DNA of 64,000 nt, taken from the NCBI GenBank assembly GCA_903873965.1, contig CAIQQO010000347.1, positions 62,001-126,000 of the forward strand, in the 5' to 3' direction. Shown here in pieces: positions 20,226 through 29,617 of this stretch. The position numbers and the translations under genes were made by a program. The notes under the pieces are model-generated. The model saw nothing but the letters and a program-made list of their open reading frames with translations, was not told the DNA's origin and searched no databases. This DNA comes from an uncultured bacterium. Lineage in GTDB: Bacteria > Chloroflexota > Anaerolineae > J036 > Brachytrichaceae. The first letter of the stretch is position 1; the number at the start of each line of letters is the position of its first letter.

Positions 20226-20975
20226 TTATGAATGTGTTGCTATGGGTTGGGGCGATGGTTTCAGAGCGTTGTTTCGTCGATATAGGCGTTGATAGATGAG
20301 TATTGCGATGCCAACGTACGCCAGTGTTTTGGGGATCATCAACATGCCAAGTAGTGGCGCTTGGGCAGCCCATAGAATCACGGGCGCATAAAAACCAAAC
20401 GATATTCCGATCATGACCCCAATCCAGATAAAGGAATCGTCTTTGGCTGTCAATGCGTCACGCAGGATGAGCACTAGCACACCGAGTCCCTGCACTACCA
20501 GCAATGCATTGCGTAACAAGCTCCATTCGTAGGGCGCCACTGCCTGATCCCATTGATTCTGCGGAAGCGCCATGACAACCAGACGCGCGATACCAGCCGC
20601 GATTAACATCCAACCATATAAGCCCAGAGGTTTATTGAAGCGCTTGCTCCACATAAAGAGTACGAGCGCATAGAAGAAGGTCAGGGTGATGGCTGTGGCA
20701 AGTGCGCCAATGCCGACCAGGCTAATTGGGATACCCAGCACGATAGGTTTGGACTCAAGGTTGCCAAGCGCGTATGCCACGACGCGGAAACCGACGTGCC
20801 CCGTATCGCCTAAGGCAAGCAGCCCGAAAGCCCACTTGGCCATGCGTGCAACAGAGGCATCGGCAGAGGCCACATTGGATTGGTGGCGCTGCATCGCAAT
20901 GACAAGCACCCAGATTACAAACAAGTAGCTGATGTTAAAAATGATTTCGACCCACATTCGCATGCTTTCTGACAT
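20226..20975 (-). CDS. Hypothetical integral membrane protein (~7 TM)
   Basis: Multiple hydrophobic segments; between MarR and MFS genes on same strand. Confidence 0.65.
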   Translation of the reverse strand: MSESMRMWVEIIFNISYLFVIWVLVIAMQRHQSNVASADASVARMAKWAFGLLALGDTGHVGFRVVAYALGNLESKPIVLGIPISLVGIGALATAITLTFFYALVLFMWSKRFNKPLGLYGWMLIAAGIARLVVMALPQNQWDQAVAPYEWSLLRNALLVVQGLGVLVLILRDALTAKDDSFIWIGVMIGISFGFYAPVILWAAQAPLLGMLMIPKTLAYVGIAILIYQRLYRRNNALKPSPQPIATHS

Positions 20976-21007
20976 GGGGATGTCTCCTTATTGCCGTGTT
21001 TAGTATG

Positions 21008-21601
21008 TCAGTCCCGGAAATTCATGCTGACTGCACGTCTTGGCAGGCTTCCGTGAATGGCATCACTGGACTTCTCTGTGTTGCTTGTAATGTCTTGTGA
21101 TTTGTGTCGGTGGTCATCAGGCATGCCAATATGGCCATCCGCGATGACGGTTGCCTGTGCCAGTGTATGAATGGCGTGCGCAATCTGGGACTTCTGGGCT
21201 GGGCTCAGGTTTTTACCGATTTCCAGCAGCCAGCCCTGACGCGCACTTACGCTGTCCTCCACAAGTTGATGTCCCTTTTTGGTCAAGCTGATCCGACGCG
21301 CGCGACGATCGTCAGGAGATTCCGAGCGTTCAACCAGATCCTGCTGCACCATGCGCTCTATCATCTGGCTTACGGCAGCCTTACTGGCTAACATGGTTTC
21401 CAGCAGCGTGTTCATCTCACACGGGCCGCCGTAATGCACTTGCATCATGACGTTCATCTGGAGCATGGTCAGCCCGGCATCACGGGTAAAACGGTGAAAG
21501 TCTTCCAGCGATCTTCGCGCAAAGGTGCTGAACCACTTCAACATCTCGTCATAGAAGTCACTGTCCTGATTGGTTAATTTGTCCATATAGTTAATAGGCA
21601 T
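21008..21601 (-). CDS. MarR family transcriptional regulator
   Basis: LLETMLASKAAVSQMIERMVQQDLVERSESPDDRRARRISLTKKGHQL. Confidence 0.9.
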   Translation of the reverse strand: MPINYMDKLTNQDSDFYDEMLKWFSTFARRSLEDFHRFTRDAGLTMLQMNVMMQVHYGGPCEMNTLLETMLASKAAVSQMIERMVQQDLVERSESPDDRRARRISLTKKGHQLVEDSVSARQGWLLEIGKNLSPAQKSQIAHAIHTLAQATVIADGHIGMPDDHRHKSQDITSNTEKSSDAIHGSLPRRAVSMNFRD

Positions 21602-21609
21602 GTACTATA
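21586..21609. promoter_or_regulatory. Candidate MarR operator overlapping the marR-like start
   Basis: TATAGT-N12-ACTATA inverted repeat spanning the annotated ATG. Confidence 0.35.
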
Positions 21610-21660
21610 AGGCGTGATGAACTGATTGTCAATGGGTTGGAAGTACTGGAACCAATGGAA

Positions 21661-21694
21661 AACAAAAATGGCCTGACAGTGGTTTGTCAGGCCA
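21661..21694 (-). terminator. Rho-independent terminator downstream of thioredoxin-like gene
   Basis: TGGCCTGACA/TGTCAGGCCA 10-bp stem, on minus strand followed by TTTTTGTTTT. Confidence 0.8.
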
Positions 21695-21753
21695 AGTGCT
21701 GATCTCCAGAGTGATCCTGTTGGATCGTTCTGAGTAACGCAGAATTTCAAGGT

Positions 21754-22164
21754 TCAGGCTGTTGTCATGTTGAGCTGTTCGATTAATTTAGCGTCACTTG
21801 CGTAACCCAGGTTGAGCGCTTTGATGGCCCCTTTTGCGTCGACGACTACGGTTGATGGCACCGTGAGAATGCCCAGAGTATCCACCAGATCAGGGTGTTC
21901 CAGTGCTGATAGCGACAATATGGTAACCCGGTCATGCAATCCGGCTTTCAAACGAGCGAGTGCAGGCGCCTGCAACGTTCGACAGTCGCGGCACGATGGT
22001 GTCGAGAAGGACACGACCGCGGGTTTGCCGGTCGGGATAATGGCGCTTAACGGTGTGCCTTTCTGCAACTGCTGTATTTTGATCTTGCTCCACAGCTGGA
22101 TGACGCTCCAAACTGCGGCTACTGCTACGACGACAATCGCCAGGATGAGTATTCTGTCTATCAT
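21754..22164 (-). CDS. Thioredoxin-family protein, membrane anchored
   Basis: N-terminal TM; VVSFSTPSCRDCRTLQAPAL (CxxC); VPSTVVVDAKG. Confidence 0.85.
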   Translation of the reverse strand: MIDRILILAIVVVAVAAVWSVIQLWSKIKIQQLQKGTPLSAIIPTGKPAVVSFSTPSCRDCRTLQAPALARLKAGLHDRVTILSLSALEHPDLVDTLGILTVPSTVVVDAKGAIKALNLGYASDAKLIEQLNMTTA

Positions 22165-22629
22165 TTACTTTGTGATAATCCCGAATCGTTGCAGTTGGAA
22201 GAACACAAAGCAACCTGCGCAGAAACCCATAAAGAGGTTGACCGCGGCAAGCACAATGACCACAATGGTCAGCGCCCAGCCGAAGGTTGTGAAACCCAGA
22301 AGAAAGCCGACTAACGCAATGCCCAACACCGAGCCACCCATACCTTGAGCGAAACGATGCGGGGCGGGATCTTCAACATGCACATCAGGCTTGACGACGT
22401 TGTGTGGTTTCAGGACATCGCGATATAGCCTCTGAAATAACGCTGCTTGTGGCCAGATCGTTCCTACGATCATCACGGCAGCGATGAACAGAACAAACAA
22501 TGGCGCATTGAATATGAAGCCAATGACTAGAAAGGTAATGATCAATGTCTGATTTACCTTCAGTGCGCTATGGTCAAATGGACGAATCTTGCTGACTGAG
22601 TTACCTGCAACAGCTTGTTGGGTTGTCAT
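22165..22629 (-). CDS. DUF4395-family membrane protein
   Basis: VNQTLIITFLVIGFIFNAP..., GFCAGCFVFFQLQRFG; coupled to thioredoxin gene as commonly seen for DUF4395. Confidence 0.8.
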   Translation of the reverse strand: MTTQQAVAGNSVSKIRPFDHSALKVNQTLIITFLVIGFIFNAPLFVLFIAAVMIVGTIWPQAALFQRLYRDVLKPHNVVKPDVHVEDPAPHRFAQGMGGSVLGIALVGFLLGFTTFGWALTIVVIVLAAVNLFMGFCAGCFVFFQLQRFGIITK

Positions 22630-22718
22630 ATTGGGTATCCTTAAACGGTGCTCGCGCCTGCCACATCAAGGCAGACACTCTTTATCACAAACAAGGGCGA
22701 CAGAAAGGAAAATGAGGG

Positions 22719-22810
22719 GCGGGTGTACCGGCTGCTTGCGCAGCAAGTTCCCGCTACCTACAGAGGCATCCTCGGTAGGCTTGATAAACGAGGTGGAAAG
22801 ACAACCTAGC
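22719..22810. ncRNA. Candidate structured RNA (class unknown)
   Basis: Stem GCGGG 22719-22723/CCCGC 22750-22754 with inner CTTGC/GCAAG; stem CCTAC-GAGG-cat-CCTC-GTAGG 22757-22779; competing CCTCG/CGAGG. Confidence 0.35.
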
Positions 22811-22870
22811 CAACATGGTGTGCGGATGATAACACACGTTTATCGAATCTCGCACCGGCGGCGCTGTTTT

Positions 22871-25156
22871 CTATACCAGTGACTGCAATTGCTCATCCGT
22901 TAATTGGGCGCGAAAGGCGGGCACTAGTGGCCGTTCAGCAATCTCCTTAAAGCTTACCCCTCCCTCCCAGGCGAGAGCAAGGACACGCACAATCAGCTCG
23001 TCAGTGAATTCCGGCAAACCGAGTTCAGGTTCAGCATGACGTTTGCGTGTCACGGCTTTTAACCATGGTTTTACTTCGCGCTCCCAGCGCGGGACGCTGC
23101 CTGGGTGCGGGTTGTATACAAACTCTCTGGCTAATACCATACCGGCGATCTTCGGGTCTGGATTAGCCAACGGTTCACCAGCAATGGCCACTTGCCGAAA
23201 TCGTAACACTTTGGCCGCGACAACCCGTTTGCTCAGTCGATCATAAACATGTTCGATCGTCTCGTTCAATTGCGATGGGTTGAGCTCCTGCAGCCATTGC
23301 ACGGTTACTCCGCTTGCCACGCCGAGTAGAGTCAGCTTGTCACCTTGTCTCGTCGTTATTTCACGGATTTCTGACACCACAATCAGGCGACTGCGTTGTA
23401 CCACGCTCTCCTGCATCAGCGTCCCACGTCGCCCATTGACAACATCAAACTCCTCGCTACCGCCAACACGCACTGCAAGTTGATCAATGAAGCCACTCAA
23501 ATGACAGCGCTGCACCGCTTCATTCGCTACGATGGACACCCCAGCGTTGCTCTCCGCTTCTCCGTTGCCCTTTGTTACAATCCCCATAATCTGACGATAT
23601 GTCAAGGCTACTTCGCGCGCAACGTGCGGATTCACTCCATGGCTGTAGCACGCCTTATAGTCAAAATTGTTATTCGACGCATGTACAAATGAAGCGGCAA
23701 GCAAGTAGTAATCTGATTGATCGAGGCGCGTCAGGCTTTCACGATTGCGCCGTGTAATCTTATCCTCGCGGTTGATTCTTGACAGCAGATCACGCCCGCT
23801 GACGAGTGCGACGAACAGCGCGATCTCAGGCACACAGTCATACTTTTTCGCCTCGATCAACATACGAGCGTAGCGTGGATGAATTGGCAACCGTAGCATC
23901 TCTCGTCCAACAGAAGTAATGTGATGTGGTTCTGCCGTTATGGCGCCAAGTGATTCCAACAGTTCCTCGGCGCGCCGTACATGCTGCGTATTTGGTTTGT
24001 CCAGAAAGTCAAAGTGCTCGGCTTCGCTAACACCGAATGAATGCAGTTGCAGCACTACTTCGGCCAATTCCATCCGCTGTATCTCGGGCGTATTACGTTC
24101 CGGGCGTTGTGCATGGCTGGCTGATGTCCACAGTCTATAGCACACTCCAGGTCCCAACCGTCCACCTCGCCCGGCTCGCTGATCTGCCGAGGCGCGCGCG
24201 ATCAGTTCTATATGCAGTGTGCTGATGCCATGTTCCGTGTCAAAGCGAGCGATCCGGGCCAGGCCGCTGTCGATCACAAATCGCACGCCTGGGATCGTCA
24301 CCGATGTTTCGGCCACGTTGGTCGACACGATGATGCGTCTATACGATGTCGGTGCAAATACACGATCCTGGTCCTGCGGTGACAATTCGCCATGAAGTGG
24401 AATGATGACGATATCCGACTTGAATGCGCCGAGTGTGTGGCGCAGCGCTTCCATCGTGGACTGGATTTCAAATGCGCCCGGCATGAAGACAAGAATGTCT
24501 CCCGTGTCCGTCTCGCGCACAATCTCCACAGCCTTCTCTGCGGCCAGTTCCCACACAGGGCGCTCATCATCCCATTCGTTGTAGCGGATTTCCACAGGAT
24601 AGGTGCGTCCTTGTGAAGAAAGCGCCGCGCAATTGCCCAGATACTCGACAAGCGGCGCCGAATCCAGTGTGGCAGACATCACCATGAGCAAGAGATCCGG
24701 GCGGGCTTGTTGCTGCAGCGATTTGACCAGAGCCAGGCCAATATCACTGAGCAAGTTGCGTTCGTGGAATTCGTCAAAGAGGATGGCGCCGATGTGTGAG
24801 AGCGAAGGATCACTTTGCATCCATCGCAACAGAATACCCTCGGTGACAAAGGCAATTCGCGTCTCTGGTGCGATCGTGTCATCGAACCTGACACAATAGC
24901 CTACCGTGCTGCCGAGCGCTACGTTCATTTCCTGTGCCACGCGCCGCGCCACCGTCCGCGCCGCCACCCGACGCGGTTGAAGAACGACGATCTGCTTGCC
25001 TTGCTCGCGGCCATCTTCCAGAATCATCTGGCAGACTTGCGTGGTCTTGCCTGAGCCTGTTGGCGCAGTGAGTACGACTCGGTTGCAGGTGCTCCATGCC
25101 TCACTTAAGGCGGCGCGTAATTCCCAGATAGGTAAGGTATTCGGTTCTATTCCATT
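22871..25156 (-). CDS. DEAH-box ATP-dependent helicase (HrpB/HrpA-like); N-terminus problematic (TAG at codon 3)
   Basis: FDEFHERNLL (DEFH), MSATLD, STNVAETSVTIPGV, DQRAGRGGRLGPGVCYRL; Walker A APTGSGKTTQ encoded upstream of the tracked ATG at 25027. Confidence 0.8.
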   Translation of the reverse strand, partial: NGIEPNTLPIWELRAALSEAWSTCNRVVLTAPTGSGKTTQVCQMILEDGREQGKQIVVLQPRRVAARTVARRVAQEMNVALGSTVGYCVRFDDTIAPETRIAFVTEGILLRWMQSDPSLSHIGAILFDEFHERNLLSDIGLALVKSLQQQARPDLLLMVMSATLDSAPLVEYLGNCAALSSQGRTYPVEIRYNEWDDERPVWELAAEKAVEIVRETDTGDILVFMPGAFEIQSTMEALRHTLGAFKSDIVIIPLHGELSPQDQDRVFAPTSYRRIIVSTNVAETSVTIPGVRFVIDSGLARIARFDTEHGISTLHIELIARASADQRAGRGGRLGPGVCYRLWTSASHAQRPERNTPEIQRMELAEVVLQLHSFGVSEAEHFDFLDKPNTQHVRRAEELLESLGAITAEPHHITSVGREMLRLPIHPRYARMLIEAKKYDCVPEIALFVALVSGRDLLSRINREDKITRRNRESLTRLDQSDYYLLAASFVHASNNNFDYKACYSHGVNPHVAREVALTYRQIMGIVTKGNGEAESNAGVSIVANEAVQRCHLSGFIDQLAVRVGGSEEFDVVNGRRGTLMQESVVQRSRLIVVSEIREITTRQGDKLTLLGVASGVTVQWLQELNPSQLNETIEHVYDRLSKRVVAAKVLRFRQVAIAGEPLANPDPKIAGMVLAREFVYNPHPGSVPRWEREVKPWLKAVTRKRHAEPELGLPEFTDELIVRVLALAWEGGVSFKEIAERPLVPAFRAQLTDEQLQSLV

Positions 25157-25201
25157 CTCCGATCTCTAATCACTAATCGCGTTTCACTGGCTTCTCACAG
25201 T

Positions 25202-27922
25202 TCAAACTTCAGACCGCATCTCAATGGTGATATGGTCACCCGCATGCAACGTGATGGCGTTATCAAACAACACCTGAGTTCCCTCACGCGTTGTCACCAC
25301 TGTTGCTTGTGGTTTGTCCTTAGCTGAGGTAGGGGTGACTTTGTCTGACTCTGCGTTCGCCGTAACGCGCACATGCGCGGCGCCCTTTGTCGCTGTCAAC
25401 AGGTCAATCTGCCGCAGGGTGATCTCGCCATAGTCGACACTTAGTTTCGCAGTAGCGCCTTTTGCTGTTGTACGCTGAGTGTAATTGCCCCACCCGGAAC
25501 CACTTGTCCAGACACAACTGAACTTATCCATAGCCACTTTAGGCGCAAACGCCATGTGCTGCTCCGGTGCGCTGTACTGATAACCGCTCAAGGCCAGAAC
25601 GAGTGACCAACTCGACATTGCGCGCGCGTAGTGATTACCGCATTCAAATTCATTCCATGGATTGCGCCGTATGCCGTCATAGCGTGCGCGCACGCCTTCC
25701 ACTATGCTCAACCCGTGTTCAACTTCACCTTCGTAAATCATGCCGGCAGCGACTTGATATTCGATGCCAGTCCAAACTTCATCGCCATAGACGCTTGGCA
25801 ATTGTGGGCGACCACCCTTTGGCCAGGTAGCAATCGCCAACCCTGCTTCGTCGTTCAAGCCATAGACGCGCTGCATATTGGCGATGCCGCGCAGGGACGT
25901 GCGCCAGTTGTACTTATAGATGCTTTGCATGGCGCGTTTAACATGACGCGGATCCAGAACGTGACCGATGCCCACGACATGGCTGAGCCACTGACCAAGT
26001 AACTGGTCGGACAGACAACCCGGACCGACCTGATACTTTGGGTAAAGATCGAGTGGCGATTGCAGATTATCGGGAACGATCAACAGATCATCCACCTTAA
26101 TCTTGTGTTCGTAATACTCGCCGTTCCACAGCATCGTCTCAATCTTGCTGCGCCCGCTATCGTAGAGCGATCGATATTCGGTAGCAAGTTCATCTTCGCC
26201 AAGGTAGGTGGCCATCAATCCGCATGCCTGCAGCGCGCCGAGGTACAGCGACCCCATCATGGTGTTCGGGCCAAAATATTCAATGTCGTAGGTGTTGTGC
26301 TGGCGTCCTTCCATCACGCCATCTTTGTCGCGATCCCATGCATGCGGGTTGGTGTTTGACCACGCGTATGAGATGGCGCGCTTGATGCCAGGCCACACCG
26401 TGCGCAGATAGGCGTCATCGCCACTCAATTGCCACTCGCGGTATGCCTTCAGGATAGTACCCATCTGGCCATCAGCCGCAGCTTCGAAATCCCAGAAAGC
26501 GTCTGAGGTGAGTGGAAGCAAGGTGCGGAAAACCATCTTGCCATTAACATCTGTATTGTGCGTGAAGTCGGTCAACCGCATTGACCTTTCCATGCTGGGG
26601 AACAGAAATGCCAGTGCCTGCTCGTAATTCCATACGTGCGTACAGTTCATCGGGCAGCATCCACCCGCACAGTGACAACCCTCGAAGGCATGCAGCCGTC
26701 CATCCGACAGTCGCAGACACGTTGTCGTGCGCATGATGCTGGCCTGGCTTGAGGCTGCGTCAAGGACTCCTGCCGGCAGGCTACTTTTGAAGAACGTAGC
26801 GTGCCACAAGCGCGTTTCGCGCTCCAGCCGTTCAAGGTGCGTGGCAACATACTCAGCCACATCCCACGCATCAGCCCATTTTGTGCTGTACCAGTTATGC
26901 AGCATCGCATTGTGGACTGATTCGGTGGCATTCCAGTAATTGCGGATATTGGGCAGATGCCACGTGAAGACGACTGTAAATTCGCGCGATTGCCCCGGCT
27001 TTAGTTTAAACGGTACACACTGCGCGCATTCGTTATAACGCCCGGCTGGCGCAGCGAATGGCTGCAACTGTGGTTCTATCTGGCCGTCGGCGCTGAAATC
27101 GTTCCAAAGCATCTGCAGGCCATCCCACCAACCGCCCTGATACCAGTGTGTCTGAGCTTGATATACACTGCCTTCGGGTTCGCCAACCAAACTGATGCTG
27201 GCGCTGCCATAATACTCACTGGCGTTATCGATGGACGGATTGGTCATGAATATACCGCGCAGCCGCCCGGTGTGGCTATCGCGTGCTTCATTGGCGCTGC
27301 CGCCGGGATCATAGCCAGCAAGCTGCGCCTGCCAGCCGTCATGCCCCAGTTTCATCTTATTGATTGGATTGGTAAAGGCGGACAGAAATGAGGCCTCAAC
27401 TGATTTCGTTGCTGTGTTGGTGAAACGCCATTTGTAAATAGCGCACGGAATGCTCGAATCATCAGCGTTTAGAGGTATGAAGGGGTTAAATGCCTCCAAT
27501 TCCACCTTGACGGGTAAATCCGGATCACGCAGCTCGATATGCGCCAGTGGATACTCGCCAGTAAAAACAGCTTCGCGCATACGGGGCGCGCCGGCAGCAT
27601 GGTTCTGTTCGTAGCCGCCCCCTTCAAGATCAGTGTATGGTGGCAGAAACTCGCGCTCGAGAATCTTGCACTGCGCTGTTTTGCCAGCACTTGGTTTCAA
27701 CCACAGCGCAAAGAACGTGTTGCGCGGGACATTGCCCTTCCACGGCCGGTTGTATATCTCAAGATCGGTGAGTTGCCCGCGTCCTCCCAGAGACACGGTA
27801 CCGGTTCCAATACCGCCGACAGGCAGCGCGATTTGATGAAGCGAGGCGCCGGAAAACGAGCGAACTTTATTGGACTTGGCTCTTGATTTAGGCATGCTTG
27901 AATTGTATTGCACATTAGACAT
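25202..27922 (-). CDS. GH116-family glycosyl hydrolase (glucosylceramidase-like)
   Basis: PVGGIGTGTVSLGGRGQLTDLEIYNRP; CTHVWNYEQALAFLFPSMERSMR; NTYDIEYFGPNTMMGSLYLGAL; GDEVWTGIEYQVAAGMI. Confidence 0.92.
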   Translation of the reverse strand: MSNVQYNSSMPKSRAKSNKVRSFSGASLHQIALPVGGIGTGTVSLGGRGQLTDLEIYNRPWKGNVPRNTFFALWLKPSAGKTAQCKILEREFLPPYTDLEGGGYEQNHAAGAPRMREAVFTGEYPLAHIELRDPDLPVKVELEAFNPFIPLNADDSSIPCAIYKWRFTNTATKSVEASFLSAFTNPINKMKLGHDGWQAQLAGYDPGGSANEARDSHTGRLRGIFMTNPSIDNASEYYGSASISLVGEPEGSVYQAQTHWYQGGWWDGLQMLWNDFSADGQIEPQLQPFAAPAGRYNECAQCVPFKLKPGQSREFTVVFTWHLPNIRNYWNATESVHNAMLHNWYSTKWADAWDVAEYVATHLERLERETRLWHATFFKSSLPAGVLDAASSQASIMRTTTCLRLSDGRLHAFEGCHCAGGCCPMNCTHVWNYEQALAFLFPSMERSMRLTDFTHNTDVNGKMVFRTLLPLTSDAFWDFEAAADGQMGTILKAYREWQLSGDDAYLRTVWPGIKRAISYAWSNTNPHAWDRDKDGVMEGRQHNTYDIEYFGPNTMMGSLYLGALQACGLMATYLGEDELATEYRSLYDSGRSKIETMLWNGEYYEHKIKVDDLLIVPDNLQSPLDLYPKYQVGPGCLSDQLLGQWLSHVVGIGHVLDPRHVKRAMQSIYKYNWRTSLRGIANMQRVYGLNDEAGLAIATWPKGGRPQLPSVYGDEVWTGIEYQVAAGMIYEGEVEHGLSIVEGVRARYDGIRRNPWNEFECGNHYARAMSSWSLVLALSGYQYSAPEQHMAFAPKVAMDKFSCVWTSGSGWGNYTQRTTAKGATAKLSVDYGEITLRQIDLLTATKGAAHVRVTANAESDKVTPTSAKDKPQATVVTTREGTQVLFDNAITLHAGDHITIEMRSEV

Positions 27923-27934
27923 TAGAATGAGTTC

Positions 27935-29512
27935 ATGCTTCCTGATTACCGAGTTAGACAGCGCGATTACCTGTTAAACATCAGCCGCGCGATCACTTCG
28001 CAGCTTGATCTCAGCGCCGTCCTGCGCCTCATACTACAGTCGGCAGTGGACATGCTGAATGGTTTGGCCGGGCTTGTGGCGTTGAAAGACAACGATGGCC
28101 GTTACCGAATCCGCGAATCGTATGGCGTCGCACGGCCATTACTCGACCAATTAAATCCAATTCTGAATGATGCCGAAGACCCGCGCGAAGCGACGACGTT
28201 GCTTGAGCGCAACCTTGTTGCCATCGCGCAGCGCATCGGTCTGGGATTCTGGCAGGTGGTGTCGTTGCCGTTAAAGGTAGGTAATGAACTACTTGGCAAC
28301 CTGTACGTCTTTCGGAATCTAGGCGGTGAATATTCAACTAACGACCGTTTGATCCTGCAGAGCTTTGCCGACCAAGCGGCCATTGCGGTTAATAATGCGC
28401 GCCTGTATCAGGAACTAGCCCAGGAGAAACGCCGGCTTGATGCAATTCTTGAGTTTAGCGCCGATGGCGTCGTCATCATGGATGCGACGCACCGGATCGT
28501 GGTGTTTAATCGCGCGCTTGCGTTACTGACTGGCATACTTTCGGCGTCCGCATTCGGATTGATCTTTGAAGATGTGTTGCCATTGACCAACAAGCGCGCC
28601 GGCATCACGCTGCACGACGCAGAAGCCAATGGCTGGCCACTGGTCGGCGCCGCCGCGCCGTTATTTGTCGAAGGCGACTTGAAGCGCGCAAATGGCAAGC
28701 TGGTCAGTGTCGAGATTAATTTTGCGCCACTGTTTGATTATGAAAGTCGTCTGGTTAATATCATCGCCAATGTCCGCGACATTACTCGCTTCCGTGAGGC
28801 AGATGAGATGAAATCGACCTTCGTATCGGTGGTGTCGCATGAGCTTAAGACGCCCGTTGCGCTGATCAAGGGTTACTCCAGCACGTTGCGGCGTCAGGAT
28901 GCGCGGTGGGATCAGCAAACGGTACGCGACAGCCTGCAGGTGATCGAAGAGGAAAGTGACCGACTGGCGGAGCTCATAGACAATTTGCTGGATGCTTCGC
29001 GTGTGCAGGCAGGCAATTTCCGCCTCGCGATGGTTGAGCTGGATATTGATCAACTTGTGATTAAAGTCGTGGATAAGTTCAAGTCGCAGACGCGTAATCA
29101 GAAGTTGATTGTCGATGTGCCATCCGACTTGCCGCTGGTTCATGCAGATGAGGCGCGCATTACCCAGGTGTTGAGCAACTTGATCTCTAATGCGATCAAG
29201 TATTCACCTGAGGGTAGCGATATACATATCGGCGGTACTGAACGGGACGCAGAAGTGATCATTTCGGTGAGTGATGCCGGGCCGGGCATTCCAACTGAAG
29301 ATCAGTCACAATTGTTCATGCGCTTTTATCGAATCGATAATGCTATGACGCGAAGGACGCAAGGGGCAGGGCTAGGGTTGTACTTGTCGAAAGCCATCAT
29401 CGAAGCGCACGGTGGACGCATCTGGGTAGAGAGCGATGGCCGCACAGGTTCGCGATTCTGTTTTAGTTTACCGCGCTATAATCCCCAGTCGCGAATTGAC
29501 TCATCCACCTGA
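27935..29512 (+). CDS. GAF-PAS sensor histidine kinase
   Basis: SVVSHELKTPVALIKGY H-box; NLISNAIKYSPEGS; DAGPGIPTED; GLGLYLSKAIIEAHGGRIW. Confidence 0.93.
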   Translation: MLPDYRVRQRDYLLNISRAITSQLDLSAVLRLILQSAVDMLNGLAGLVALKDNDGRYRIRESYGVARPLLDQLNPILNDAEDPREATTLLERNLVAIAQRIGLGFWQVVSLPLKVGNELLGNLYVFRNLGGEYSTNDRLILQSFADQAAIAVNNARLYQELAQEKRRLDAILEFSADGVVIMDATHRIVVFNRALALLTGILSASAFGLIFEDVLPLTNKRAGITLHDAEANGWPLVGAAAPLFVEGDLKRANGKLVSVEINFAPLFDYESRLVNIIANVRDITRFREADEMKSTFVSVVSHELKTPVALIKGYSSTLRRQDARWDQQTVRDSLQVIEEESDRLAELIDNLLDASRVQAGNFRLAMVELDIDQLVIKVVDKFKSQTRNQKLIVDVPSDLPLVHADEARITQVLSNLISNAIKYSPEGSDIHIGGTERDAEVIISVSDAGPGIPTEDQSQLFMRFYRIDNAMTRRTQGAGLGLYLSKAIIEAHGGRIWVESDGRTGSRFCFSLPRYNPQSRIDSST

Positions 29513-29617
29513 TCTTACGGTCAGCTGTTGAGTACTCAACCTTTATCCGAATTCGAAGACCCAATCCGTGATTCTCGGGCATCCGAGTACTCTCGGACAA
29601 TAATCATTAGGAGATCT

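Noticed and set aside
22589-22882. 97-aa plus-strand ORF in the DUF4395/helicase gap
   Set aside because: Composition not protein-like and it coincides with the hairpin-rich region.
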